From Bacteroidales bacterium (GTDB taxonomy: Bacteria; Bacteroidota; Bacteroidia; Bacteroidales; P3): a DNA stretch of 62,022 nt. The stretch lies in contig JAGCVD010000015.1 of the NCBI GenBank assembly GCA_017962545.1, positions 1-62,022 of the forward strand, written 5' to 3'. The notes beneath the pieces were generated by a model. That model searched no databases. It was not told the DNA's origin and saw nothing but the letters and a program-made list of their open reading frames with translations. The translations under genes were made by a program, and so were the position numbers. Of this stretch, positions 18,128-27,153 are shown in pieces. Positions within the stretch are counted from its first letter, which is position 1; every line of letters starts with the position of its first letter.

Positions 18128-18916
18128 TCATTCCCCATCCATCACCACGCGCAGGCCGAAATACTCGCTCGTCGCAGTGGGGATGTACCAACTACGGTCG
18201 TACACCGTGCAGGCCGCCGACACACTGTTATAGTGGCCGCCGCGCAGCACACGGCTACTGCCCACACGGGCGCCTCGTGGGTTGGTTTGCTCGTCGGCAG
18301 TGTAACTGTCCATCCAATCCGAGCACCATTCCGCCACGTTGCCGCTCATGTCGTACAGACCCAGCGCATTGGGCTGCAACATACCGACCTTGTGCGTCGA
18401 GCGCTCGCTGTTGACACAGAACCACGCATAGCGCTCTAACTGTCCGCGCTGGCAGCCGGCAAAGGGAGTGGCGACTTTTGCTTTCATGCCGCCACGGGCG
18501 GCGTACTCCCATTCCGCCTCGGTCGGCAGACGGAAGCGGCGTCCCGTCTGTTGGCTCAGCAGGGTGACGAAACGTTGTGCGTCGGTCCAGCAAACCTGCT
18601 CCACAGGCAGCGAGTCGCTCTGGGTGAACTTCGACGGGTTCTCCCCCATCACAGCCTTCCACACCCCCTGCGTCACCTCCAGCCGGGCGATGAAGAAACC
18701 GTCGACCGTCACGCGGTGTTCGGGACGTGTGGCCTCATAGTTGTGGCTCACCCCACGGGCGCTGTTGCTGCCCATGGTGAAAGAACCGCCGTCGACCCAT
18801 ACGAGCTCGATGTGCTGCCCTTCAGGCAAATCAACCACCACCACGCTGTCGCCCGACTGTGCCTGCAGCACACACGACAGCAGCAGCGCCGTCGCTATGG
18901 CAAACAGTCTTTTCAT
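18128..18916 (-). CDS. Secreted SUMF1/formylglycine-generating-enzyme-like protein
   Basis: 262 residues from ATG 18916, whose ATGA overlaps the pyrE stop; the frame upstream of it is inside pyrE and is not needed. Signal peptide MKRLFAIATALLLSCVLQAQ, then a SUMF1 fold: WVDGGSFTMGSNS, LPTEAEWEYAARGG, GNVAEWCSDWMDSY, SRVLRGGHYNS. True formylglycine-generating enzymes use two close cysteines after RGG; here only one (SAACTVYDRS) is seen, so sulfatase activation is doubtful. Such domains in Bacteroidota often have structural, ligand-binding or envelope (GldK-like) roles. Confidence 0.85.
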   Translation of the reverse strand: MKRLFAIATALLLSCVLQAQSGDSVVVVDLPEGQHIELVWVDGGSFTMGSNSARGVSHNYEATRPEHRVTVDGFFIARLEVTQGVWKAVMGENPSKFTQSDSLPVEQVCWTDAQRFVTLLSQQTGRRFRLPTEAEWEYAARGGMKAKVATPFAGCQRGQLERYAWFCVNSERSTHKVGMLQPNALGLYDMSGNVAEWCSDWMDSYTADEQTNPRGARVGSSRVLRGGHYNSVSAACTVYDRSWYIPTATSEYFGLRVVMDGE

Positions 18917-19569
18917 GCCTCTCCGTGCTCCTTGCTCCACTGCTCGGGATTGACGCGCCAAGCGGCCAGGCTGTCCAAAGCCTCGGGACGGATGTAATCC
19001 TGCTCCTTGGCGACGCCAATCAGCGTGTCGTAGTCGGTCAGCGTCACGAGATCCACATTCTCATTCCGAAAATTGTCCGCCGCCACCTGCAGGCCGTAGG
19101 TGAAGATGGCCACCATGCCTTTCACATGGCAGCCTTTCTCGCGCAGCGCCTTGACGGCGATGAGCGAGCTCTTGCCCGTGGAGACCAAATCTTCCACTAC
19201 CACCACCGACTGACCCTCGTGAATCTCGCCTTCAATCTGGTTGGTTAACCCGTGGCTCTTCTGCTCGGAGCGCACATACACGAAAGGTTTTCCCAACTCC
19301 TGGGCCACGAGGGCGCCTTGGGCGATGCCTCCTGTAGCCACGCCGGCGATGACATCCACGTCGCCCCATGTCTCGCGGATCGCATCGACGAAACGCTGGC
19401 GGATGAATGTGCGTATCTCGGGATACGACAAAGTGACTCTGTTGTCACAATAAATGGGCGATTTGCGCCCTGAAGCCCATGTGAAAGGATGCTCGTTGTT
19501 GAGCTTTACTGCTTTCACTGTCAATAAGAAATTGGCCATCTGTGCGGCCATGTCGCTGTAGTTATTCAT
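18913..19569 (-). CDS. pyrE: Orotate phosphoribosyltransferase
   Basis: 218 residues. Converts orotate and PRPP to OMP in pyrimidine synthesis. Signature blocks: KLNNEHPFTWASGRKSPIYCDNR, VATGGIAQGALVAQELGKPFVYVRSEQKSHG, and the PRPP loop VVVVEDLVSTGKS. The annotated ATG at 19569 lies only about 5 bases from the promoter -7 element, so either the mRNA is leaderless or translation starts at Met7 (19551) or Met11, which matches the usual N-terminal length slightly better. It heads the transcript that continues through hpt and probably to asmA. Confidence 0.95.
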   Translation of the reverse strand: MNNYSDMAAQMANFLLTVKAVKLNNEHPFTWASGRKSPIYCDNRVTLSYPEIRTFIRQRFVDAIRETWGDVDVIAGVATGGIAQGALVAQELGKPFVYVRSEQKSHGLTNQIEGEIHEGQSVVVVEDLVSTGKSSLIAVKALREKGCHVKGMVAIFTYGLQVAADNFRNENVDLVTLTDYDTLIGVAKEQDYIRPEALDSLAAWRVNPEQWSKEHGEA

Positions 19570-19573
19570 GCTG

Positions 19574-19581
19574 CAAAGATA
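19574..19581 (-). promoter_or_regulatory. -7 element for pyrE
   Basis: TATCTTTG on the minus strand matches TAnnTTTG, preceded by a very A/T-rich tract. The predicted start falls on or next to the pyrE ATG. Confidence 0.55.
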
Positions 19582-19960
19582 CTAAAAAAATATAAAACAT
19601 AAAAAAAATAAAACGTCATAGTCAAAAAAATCCGGGAAACATACAAAATGAAATATGTTAAAAATACACATTTAAATTCTCAAAATTCATAAAATTAACA
19701 GTTATTAGTATTATTTGTAGCAAACACCAATTAAAGCTCATTATCAAAATTAACACTATACTTAGTTGAATAACAAAAATATAGAACATCCCCTACCGAC
19801 CCTCCCCCGACCCTCTATCCACCAACACTCTATATCTATCTGGTTTTTAGATAGGAATTGGGGTCAGAATAGAACTGGAGTGCGAAGAGGGTTCTGTATC
19901 CGGTTTAAGATATATTAACAAGTGTGATTTTTGACAAGAAAATGTAATGTTAATAAAAAG
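19582..19960. other. AT-rich divergent intergenic region
   Basis: The spacer between pyrE and the pyrophosphatase gene, about 466 bases in all, has no credible gene. It has poly-A/T tracts near pyrE, a C-rich patch (about 19792-19822), a small hairpin (CTATCT/AGATAG, about 19836-19854) and a G-rich segment that follows. I found no riboswitch or tRNA-like structure. Confidence 0.6.
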
Positions 19961-19964
19961 TTTT

Positions 19965-19993
19965 TTGCGCATAATATTATTTTCATATATTTG
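19965..19993 (+). promoter_or_regulatory. Promoter for the membrane pyrophosphatase
   Basis: TTG (19965-19967, within a T6G run) and TATATTTG (19986-19993) are 18 bases apart, matching the Bacteroidota consensus. The leader to the ATG at 20036 is about 37 bases. Confidence 0.65.
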
Positions 19994-20035
19994 TACTTTG
20001 ATTTTTCAAACGATTAGTTATTAAATAATCACTAT

Positions 20036-22474
20036 ATGAAGAAATTAACACTAACTTTACTGGCTCTGGCCACGCCCATTTTGGCGTCGGCCAGCGAGGC
20101 TGACCTGCGTATGCCGCAGGGTTTCGCCTCAAGCGACACGGCTTCCATTCTCTACTGGGGTTTCGCTGTCGTCATTCTCGGTCTTCTGTTCGGCTTCTGG
20201 CAGTTCAGCAAAGTTCGCAAGCTGAAGGCTCATAAGTCGATGCTTGAGATTGGCAATGTCATCTTCAAGACTTGTTCGACCTACCTGAAACAGCAGGGCA
20301 AGTTTCTCCTGTTGCTGTTCCTGTTCATCGGCGCCGCTATGGCTTTCTATTTCGGCGTGCTGAGCAAGGTGGACGGTGGCTGGGGCGCTGTGCTGCTCAT
20401 CTTGGCATGGACGGTGATTGGTATCCTCGGCTCCTATGCCGTCGCCTGGTTCGGTGTGCGTATGAACACGCTGGCCAACGCACGTATGGCTTTCGCCTCG
20501 CTGCGTCGCCGTCCCCTCGACCTGCTGAATATCCCGCTGCGTGCCGGTATGAGCATCGGCATCGTGCTGATATGCGTCGAGCTGGTGCTGATGCTGACCA
20601 TTCTGCTCTTCATGCCCGAGGAACTGGCGGGCAGCTGCTTCATCGGCTTCGCCATCGGTGAGAGCCTCGGCGCCAGCGCCCTGCGTATCGCTGGCGGTAT
20701 CTTCACCAAGATTGCCGATATCGGAAGTGACCTGATGAAGGTGGTCTTCAAGATTGGCGAGGACGACCCGCGTAACCCGGGTGTCATCGCCGACTGCACG
20801 GGCGACAATGCCGGCGACAGCATTGGACCCACCGCCGACGGCTTTGAGACCTACGGCGTCACCGGCGTGGCTCTGGTGAGCTTCATCCTGCTGGCCGTTC
20901 CCGAGCCCTCGATGCAGGTAAAACTGCTGGTATGGATTTTCGTTATGCGTATCCTCGGCATCGTGGCTTCGGTACTCTCCTACTATATCAACGGCGCCAT
21001 CGCGAAGGCCAAGTACAGCAAGGCTGACGACATCAATTTCGAGCACCCGCTGACCTCGCTGGTGTGGATTACCTCCATCATGAGCATCTGCGGCACCTTC
21101 CTGGCCAGCTATTTCATCCTCAACACCACCGATGTCAACGCCATCGTTCCCAACCTGTGGCTTGCGCTGAGCATCATCATCAGCTGTGGCACGCTGGGTG
21201 CGGCCCTTATCCCCGAGTTCACCAAACTGTTCACCTCGCCCACTTCGAAGCATGTGAAAGAAGTGGTGAAGGCTTCGGAACAGGGCGGCGCGTCGCTGAA
21301 CATCCTGAGCGGCCTGGTGGCCGGCAATATGGGCAGCTTCTGGACGGGCTTGGTGTTCTTCGTGCTGATGGTGATTGCCTACTTCGCCTCGTCGGCCTTC
21401 GGCCTGGGCGGCGTATTCGGCACCTACTACAGCATCTTCGCTTTCGGTCTGGTGGCTTTCGGCATGCTGGGTATGGGCCCCGTGACCATCGCTGTCGACA
21501 GCTACGGCCCCGTGACAGACAACGCACAGAGCGTCTACGAGCTTTCGCTGATCGAGGACGACGTGGAGAAGACCACCCGTGAGGTGGAGAGCGAGTTTGG
21601 CTTCAAGCCCGACTTCGAGAAAGCCAAGTACTACCTCGAGGCCAACGACGGCGCGGGCAACACCTTCAAGGCTACCGCCAAGCCTGTGCTCATCGGCACC
21701 GCCGTGGTAGGCGCCACCACGATGATTTTCAGCCTTATCCTGATGCTCGAAGGCTATTTCCAGAAGGGCAACCCCGACTTTATGATCAGCGATGTGCTGA
21801 ACCTCTTGAATCCCTACAGCATCCTGGGCTTCATCCTGGGCGGCTGCGTCATCTACTGGTTCACCGGCGCCTCGATGCAGGCTGTCACCACCGGTGCCAA
21901 CCGTGCCGTGGAGTTCATCAAAGAGAATATCAAACTCGACCCCAACGCTCCTAAGAAGGCCGACATCGCCAAGAGCCAGGAGGTGGTGAAGATTTGCACC
22001 AACTACGCCCAGAAAGGCATGATCAACATCTTCATCGCCATCTTCTGCTTCGCGCTGGCATTTGCCTGTCTGTCGTCGCCCCAGAGCATCGGTGGCCAGA
22101 ATGCCGTGTGCCTCTTCATCAGCTACTTGATTGCCATTGCCGTCTTCGGTCTGTTCCAGGCCGTCTTCATGGCCAATGCCGGCGGCGCGTGGGACAATGC
22201 GAAGAAGGTGGTCGAGGTCGACATGCAAGCAAAGGGCACTCCGCTGCACGACGCCAGTGTGGTGGGCGACACAGTGGGCGACCCGTTCAAGGATACCTCC
22301 AGCGTGGCGCTGAACCCCATCATCAAGTTCACCACTCTCTTCGGCGTGCTGGCCATGGAGATAGCCATCAGCGACAACTTCCAGTCGCTGGCACCTTGGT
22401 TCGGCGTGGCATTCCTGCTGGTGGCATTGGTGTTTGTGTATCGCTCGTTCTACAAGATGCGCATCAAGAAGTAA
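20036..22474 (+). CDS. hppA: Membrane-bound ion-pumping pyrophosphatase
   Basis: 812 residues and about 16 membrane helices. It couples hydrolysis of pyrophosphate to H+ and/or Na+ export across the inner membrane. The catalytic acidic cluster is seen in CTGDNAGDSIGPTADGFETYG (about residues 255-278) and in DTVGDPFKDTSS near the C-terminus. The segment after VDSYGPVTDNAQ is longer than in classical enzymes and leads to GNTFKAT; Lys545 stands where potassium-dependent enzymes have Ala, which suggests a potassium-independent type. The protein opens with a signal-like helix. It heads a rightward run that may extend to DUF58. Confidence 0.93.
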   Translation: MKKLTLTLLALATPILASASEADLRMPQGFASSDTASILYWGFAVVILGLLFGFWQFSKVRKLKAHKSMLEIGNVIFKTCSTYLKQQGKFLLLLFLFIGAAMAFYFGVLSKVDGGWGAVLLILAWTVIGILGSYAVAWFGVRMNTLANARMAFASLRRRPLDLLNIPLRAGMSIGIVLICVELVLMLTILLFMPEELAGSCFIGFAIGESLGASALRIAGGIFTKIADIGSDLMKVVFKIGEDDPRNPGVIADCTGDNAGDSIGPTADGFETYGVTGVALVSFILLAVPEPSMQVKLLVWIFVMRILGIVASVLSYYINGAIAKAKYSKADDINFEHPLTSLVWITSIMSICGTFLASYFILNTTDVNAIVPNLWLALSIIISCGTLGAALIPEFTKLFTSPTSKHVKEVVKASEQGGASLNILSGLVAGNMGSFWTGLVFFVLMVIAYFASSAFGLGGVFGTYYSIFAFGLVAFGMLGMGPVTIAVDSYGPVTDNAQSVYELSLIEDDVEKTTREVESEFGFKPDFEKAKYYLEANDGAGNTFKATAKPVLIGTAVVGATTMIFSLILMLEGYFQKGNPDFMISDVLNLLNPYSILGFILGGCVIYWFTGASMQAVTTGANRAVEFIKENIKLDPNAPKKADIAKSQEVVKICTNYAQKGMINIFIAIFCFALAFACLSSPQSIGGQNAVCLFISYLIAIAVFGLFQAVFMANAGGAWDNAKKVVEVDMQAKGTPLHDASVVGDTVGDPFKDTSSVALNPIIKFTTLFGVLAMEIAISDNFQSLAPWFGVAFLLVALVFVYRSFYKMRIKK

Positions 22475-22499
22475 GAACAAACCATAAAATCCAGATGTT

Positions 22500-23960
22500 A
22501 TGAAAAAAGGTTTTCTATGGGTACTGGCATCGGTGATGCTGCTGTCGTCGTGCAACAAGGACGACATGACGTTGCTGAGAGACCCGTACCGCGTGCAAGG
22601 TGAGCTGTCGCCGAGTTTCGGGCTTCCCGTCATCAGCAGCGGTCAGCTGAACCTGAACGACCTGCTGACGTCGTTCGATGGCACCTTCGCAGGCCTGATT
22701 ACGGCCGACAACACCATCACGTTCCACTACGACACTTCGATTCGCGAGACCATCAATATCGGTGGCATGGTGACGAAGAAGTCGCATGCGTCCAAGATGC
22801 GTCGGAGCAAGAGGGTGGCCGCAAAGGAGTATGCGGCGCCGTTCATCTCGCGCGACACCGTGATTGAGTACACGCTGCCCATCGACTTTTTCGACAAAGC
22901 CGATATGCAGTCGATTACCGATGCGGGAATGTCCATTAACGAACTGCGACTGAATCTGGCGGCCTTTGTCAGCGGCACGTGCCCGGAGAATGTCGACTCT
23001 GTGCTACGCGCCTATGTCAGCGCCCGTTTCGACAATCTGACCATCCAGTACACGGGACACGACTACCAGACGCACACGTTCACCGGCTTCGCCAGTCAGA
23101 GCCTGCAGCTGAACGACATCATCGGGGGCGGCACGCTGACGTTCGACAGCGTCAACCTGGCGGCCATCGTCAACAGTATGCCGCGCAGCATCACAGCAGG
23201 CTTCCACCTGCATGTGGAGGTGGACTCGGGCTTGGTGCTCGACAACCTGCACAATATGCTGACCGACACCTCGGCCATCACGTCGTTCTCCATACTGCTC
23301 GACAGCCTGAGGATGACTTCGTTGACCTTCGGCGCCGACCTGGATGTAAAGCTGCCTTTCGAAGTGCGCATCAACGGTCTGCCCTACAGCTACGACCTTG
23401 CGCTGAGGGGCAACGACGGCGGTAACGGCGGTGGCGGCAGTTCGTCGTCCATTTTCGACCAACTCGACTCGACGCTGAACAACCTGCTGGGTGACGGCGC
23501 CGTCAGCATGGATTCGTCGAAAGTGGCGGCCATCATCAAGTTCTCCAACGGCATACCCCTCGACCTGACGCTTAGTGGAACGCTGGTCGACAACAACGAC
23601 CAGGAATCCTACGTGCTCTTCGCCAACGAGAAGATTGCGTCGGCCATCACAGGTCCCGTAGAAAACCGCCCCGGTGTTGTGGAGGCGATACGCGACAGCG
23701 CCACAGTGGTGAACATTGACCTGACGGTGGAGGCGCTGGAGAGACTGACGGAAGCCAGTAAGCTGCGCCTGCGTTTGGTGCTGGCGACGGCCGACTTCGC
23801 CTCAGATCCGAACTTCAGAATGATTAAGAGGGACGACTACCTGAAGGTGAAGATGATGATCAAGCTAGACCCCAAAATCGACATCGACATGCAAGTGTTC
23901 GACGGTTTCGGCAATATGCTGAGCGGAGTGCCCGTAATCGGCGGTATGATTAACAACTAA
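22500..23960 (+). CDS. Predicted lipoprotein of unknown function
   Basis: 486 residues. Lipoprotein signal with Cys18 (VMLLSSCNKDD). The mature part is beta-rich with repeated patterns such as ITFHYDTSIRETINIGG, a Gly/Ser linker near residue 310 (GNDGGNGGGGSSSS), and a C-terminus ending DMQVFDGFGNMLSGVPVIGGM. I do not recognise a named domain. It starts 25 bases after hppA and is followed after 20 bases by a DUF5723 outer-membrane protein, a pairing that suggests a shared cell-surface or envelope function. Confidence 0.7.
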   Translation: MKKGFLWVLASVMLLSSCNKDDMTLLRDPYRVQGELSPSFGLPVISSGQLNLNDLLTSFDGTFAGLITADNTITFHYDTSIRETINIGGMVTKKSHASKMRRSKRVAAKEYAAPFISRDTVIEYTLPIDFFDKADMQSITDAGMSINELRLNLAAFVSGTCPENVDSVLRAYVSARFDNLTIQYTGHDYQTHTFTGFASQSLQLNDIIGGGTLTFDSVNLAAIVNSMPRSITAGFHLHVEVDSGLVLDNLHNMLTDTSAITSFSILLDSLRMTSLTFGADLDVKLPFEVRINGLPYSYDLALRGNDGGNGGGGSSSSIFDQLDSTLNNLLGDGAVSMDSSKVAAIIKFSNGIPLDLTLSGTLVDNNDQESYVLFANEKIASAITGPVENRPGVVEAIRDSATVVNIDLTVEALERLTEASKLRLRLVLATADFASDPNFRMIKRDDYLKVKMMIKLDPKIDIDMQVFDGFGNMLSGVPVIGGMINN

Positions 23961-23980
23961 AACATCGGGAGGACAAGACT

Positions 23981-25489
23981 ATGAAACGTAGAATAAGCAT
24001 TCTGGCAGCCCTCTTGGTGCTTGCGACGGGCACAGCAACCGCCCAGTACAACGAGACCAACAACCTGTTCTATTTTGCCCAGCGTTCGCCGCAGAGCAAC
24101 CAGTTGAACCCTGCATTCTTCCCGTCGGCGTTCTACCTGACGCTGCCGGGCATCAGCAGCCTGCAGCTGGGTTTGCCGTTGTCGATAGGCGACATCGTGA
24201 CCTACGATTCGGCACAGAGCGCCAATATCATCAACATTAACAATGTGTTCGACAAACTGGGCGACAACAACCAGTTCCGTCTCGGTCTGGATGTGAACAT
24301 CGCCGGCTTGGGCCTGAAGATAGGACCCGTGTTTTTTGACGCCAACATGCAAGTGCGTTCCCAGTTCAACTTGGGTATCCCGGTGAGCGTCATCAACACG
24401 GTGATGCAGGGCAACGTGAACGACGACGGCACCCCGATTCCCGAGGTGACGCTGCTCGACGGCAACCTGTTCAACATGCAGATGTACTTGGAGACCAGCG
24501 TGGGTGCCGGCTTGAAGGTGCCGATGACGGGTCTCACCGTGGGCGCCCACGTGAAGTTGCTCTCCGGTATTCTGAACATGCAGACCGACAACACAAAGGT
24601 AACGTTCGAGACCGAGGAGGACTATGAGACGGTGCGCGCGAAGGTGTACTACGAGATTATGGGCGCCTCGGTGCTGCCCATCGACTCGTCGTTCTCCGAG
24701 ATGTTCAGCAATCTGAACGTGAAAGATGTGGCGATGAACCTCATCGACCTCAACGGGGGCAACAACGGTGTGGCTTTCGACATCGGAGCTAAGTACGACC
24801 TCGGAATTTTTAGCTTCTCGGCTGCCATCAACGACCTTTCGGCTGGCATTCACTGGCAGAAGAATGTGGTCAGCCTGACGCCCAAGAACGGCCAGGGAAC
24901 CATCGAATTCGACGGACTGGATATCACCAACCTGCTGGATCACGGCAATATCAACGGCGATTCGCTGGCCCAATATCTGCAAGGACAGCTCGACGGTATG
25001 ATGCCGCAGTTCCTGACCGACTCGGGCGACTACTGGTACAGCATTCCCACGAAGCTGAACCTCGGCGCCTCGGTCAACCTGGGTATCCTCAGGGCCGGCA
25101 TTCTGTTCCACGGTCAATGGGATCGCGGCCTGTTGAGCAAGAGCACCTACAGCAGCTTCGGCGAGGCGTTGAGCGATGCATCGGCCAACTACGAGGCGGT
25201 GAAGAACACGTTCCGTTTCAACACCACTCTTTCGGCCGGCGTCAACTTGTTCAACTGGATTGAGGTGATTGCAGGCTCGTCGATGGTCTACGACGGACAC
25301 AGCAAGATTACGCTCGACAACTTCCTGAACCCGGGTGTGGGCATTATCCTCACTCCGGCAACACTGATACAGGCCTATGTAATGATGGACTATGCCAGCA
25401 GCATGTACCTTACCCAGATGAAGGCCTTCAACTTCAAGTTTGGCTTCAACATGCTTATCGGCAGCAACCGTAGCAGCAGAATACTGTAA
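23981..25489 (+). CDS. DUF5723 outer-membrane beta-barrel-like protein
   Basis: 502 residues. Signal peptide (MKRRISILAALLVLATGTATAQ), then NLFYFAQRSPQSNQLNPAFFPS, close to the start of DUF5723 proteins, followed by alternating strands typical of a FadL/PorV-like outer-membrane barrel, ending in NFKFGFNMLIGSNRSSRIL. It is predicted to sit in the outer membrane; ligand or partner unknown. Its TAA overlaps the der start (TAATG), so der is translationally coupled to an envelope gene. Confidence 0.75.
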   Translation: MKRRISILAALLVLATGTATAQYNETNNLFYFAQRSPQSNQLNPAFFPSAFYLTLPGISSLQLGLPLSIGDIVTYDSAQSANIININNVFDKLGDNNQFRLGLDVNIAGLGLKIGPVFFDANMQVRSQFNLGIPVSVINTVMQGNVNDDGTPIPEVTLLDGNLFNMQMYLETSVGAGLKVPMTGLTVGAHVKLLSGILNMQTDNTKVTFETEEDYETVRAKVYYEIMGASVLPIDSSFSEMFSNLNVKDVAMNLIDLNGGNNGVAFDIGAKYDLGIFSFSAAINDLSAGIHWQKNVVSLTPKNGQGTIEFDGLDITNLLDHGNINGDSLAQYLQGQLDGMMPQFLTDSGDYWYSIPTKLNLGASVNLGILRAGILFHGQWDRGLLSKSTYSSFGEALSDASANYEAVKNTFRFNTTLSAGVNLFNWIEVIAGSSMVYDGHSKITLDNFLNPGVGIILTPATLIQAYVMMDYASSMYLTQMKAFNFKFGFNMLIGSNRSSRIL

Positions 25490-26793
25490 TGAATATCATC
25501 GCCATCGTAGGACGCCCCAACGTGGGCAAATCGACCCTGTTCAACCGGCTTACCGAAAGCCGCCAGGCTATCGTCGACGAGACCAGCGGCGTGACGCGCG
25601 ACCGTCAGTATGGCCACGCGGACTGGAACGGCAAGCACTTCTCGGTAATCGACACGGGTGGTTACGTAATGGGCGGTGACGACGCTTTCGAGGAGGAGAT
25701 TAGGAAACAGGTGGCGCTGGCCGTCGACGAGGCCGACATTATCCTCTTTGTCGTCAATGCCCGTGAGGGATTGACGCCGATGGACGAGGATGTGGCCGAG
25801 ATGCTGCGCAAGAGCCCCAAGCCTGTCGTGCTGGCTGTCAACAAGGTTGACAATGCGGCGCAGATGGACTCGCTGGCGGAGTTCTACGCCCTCGGACTCG
25901 GCGACCCCTACCCCATTGCCGGCATCACCGGCAGCGGTACGGGCGACCTGCTGGACGTGCTGGTGAAGGACTTCGCCGACGGCGAGGAGGATCCCATCGA
26001 CGGGCTGCCACGCATCGCCGTGGTGGGACGTCCCAATGTGGGCAAGAGTTCGTTCATCAATATGATTACCGGCCAGCAACGGTCTGTAGTCACTCCTATT
26101 GCCGGCACCACACGCGACAGCGTGTATTCGCGCTACAACCTCTTCGGTTTCGACTTCAACTTTGTCGACACCGCAGGACTGCGCCGCAAGAGCAAGGTGA
26201 GCGAGGATCTGGAGTTCTACTCGGTGATGCGCTCGGTGCGAGCAATTGAGGCCAGCGACGTGTGCATCCTGATGCTCGACGCCAGTCAGGGACTGGAACA
26301 GCAGGACCTGAACATCTTCTCCCTTATCCAGCGCAACCACAAAGGCGTGGTCATCGTGGTCAACAAGTGGGATCTGGTGGAGAAGAACACCAACACACAT
26401 CGCGACTTCGAGCAGCTGATAAAAGAGCGCATCGCTCCTTTCGACGATGTGCCCATCGTCTTCACCAGCGTCATCAACAAGCAGCGCATCTTCAAGGTGT
26501 TGGAGACCGCCCGTGCTGTCTATGAGGCTCGCAGCCGCCGCATCGGCACATCGGAACTCAACGACACCCTGCTGCCTATAGTGAAAGAACAGAATCCGCC
26601 ACCATCGGTGAAAGGCAAATGGATAAAGATAAAATATGTCACCCAGTTGCCCACACCCTATCCGCAGTTCGTGTTCTTCTGCAACCTGCCGCAGTACATA
26701 CGCGACCCCTACAAACGTTTTGTAGAGAATCGCATGCGCGAGCTGTGGGATTTCCACGGGGTGCCGATGACCATCTATTTCAGAGCAAAGTAA
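25489..26793 (+). CDS. der: Ribosome-assembly GTPase Der (EngA)
   Basis: 434 residues with two consecutive GTPase domains and a C-terminal KH-like domain, the layout unique to Der, which acts in 50S maturation. First domain: GRPNVGKSTLFNRL, DTGGY, NKVD. Second domain: GRPNVGKSSFIN, DTAGLRRKSKV, NKWD. The C-terminal part (KWIKIKYVTQLPTPYPQFVFFCNLP) is the KH domain. The ATG overlaps the preceding stop codon. Downstream is an 8-base repeat array and then trxA. Confidence 0.97.
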   Translation: MNIIAIVGRPNVGKSTLFNRLTESRQAIVDETSGVTRDRQYGHADWNGKHFSVIDTGGYVMGGDDAFEEEIRKQVALAVDEADIILFVVNAREGLTPMDEDVAEMLRKSPKPVVLAVNKVDNAAQMDSLAEFYALGLGDPYPIAGITGSGTGDLLDVLVKDFADGEEDPIDGLPRIAVVGRPNVGKSSFINMITGQQRSVVTPIAGTTRDSVYSRYNLFGFDFNFVDTAGLRRKSKVSEDLEFYSVMRSVRAIEASDVCILMLDASQGLEQQDLNIFSLIQRNHKGVVIVVNKWDLVEKNTNTHRDFEQLIKERIAPFDDVPIVFTSVINKQRIFKVLETARAVYEARSRRIGTSELNDTLLPIVKEQNPPPSVKGKWIKIKYVTQLPTPYPQFVFFCNLPQYIRDPYKRFVENRMRELWDFHGVPMTIYFRAK

Positions 26794-26796
26794 AAA

Positions 26797-26828
26797 GCAA
26801 TAACGCAATAACACATTAACGCAATAAC
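26797..26828 (+). repeat. Octamer array between der and trxA (4 units)
   Basis: GCAATAAC, GCAATAAC, ACATTAAC, GCAATAAC in tandem. The array makes up nearly the whole 39-base spacer and ends 4 bases before the trxA ATG. Confidence 0.75.
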
Positions 26829-26832
26829 AAAC

Positions 26833-27147
26833 ATGAAAGTCACTGAAGAAAATTTCAACGCCCTGCTGAATACGGGCAAAGCCATGATGATTGATTTCGG
26901 CGCCACCTGGTGCGGTCCCTGCAAGGCTCTGGCTCCCCGCATCGAGGAGATTGAGAAAGAATACGACGGCCGTGCGGTGATTGGCACCGCCGATGTGGAC
27001 GAATGCAGCGACCTCGCTGCCAAGTTCCGCATCCGCAATGTCCCCACGGTGCTCTTCTTCAAGGGCGGCAGCGACCAACCCGTCGACAAGAGTGTGGGTC
27101 TGGTGGCTAAGGAGACGCTCACCGAGAAACTGGAGGCACTGTTGTAA
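26833..27147 (+). CDS. trxA: Thioredoxin
   Basis: 104 residues, a single thioredoxin domain with the redox motif WCGPCK (about residues 28-33) and the cis-proline loop NVPTVLFFKGG. No signal peptide, so it is cytoplasmic and supplies electrons to reductases. It follows der after a short repeat array and precedes a DUF58 gene. Confidence 0.95.
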   Translation: MKVTEENFNALLNTGKAMMIDFGATWCGPCKALAPRIEEIEKEYDGRAVIGTADVDECSDLAAKFRIRNVPTVLFFKGGSDQPVDKSVGLVAKETLTEKLEALL

Positions 27148-27153
27148 TTTTGG

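Noticed and set aside
18128-18916. A true sulfatase-activating formylglycine-generating enzyme
   Set aside because: The usual cysteine pair after the RGG block is incomplete and no sulfatase gene is near; kept as a SUMF1-domain protein.
19850-19915. Riboswitch-like leader before the pyrophosphatase
   Set aside because: The G-rich segment lies upstream of the predicted promoter, so it would not be in the transcript, and it matches no riboswitch I know.
20129-22633. A very long open frame antisense to the membrane pyrophosphatase
   Set aside because: It mirrors codon bias of the real gene, has a composition rich in His, Gln, Asp and Gly, and matches no family pattern; hppA on the plus strand is certain.
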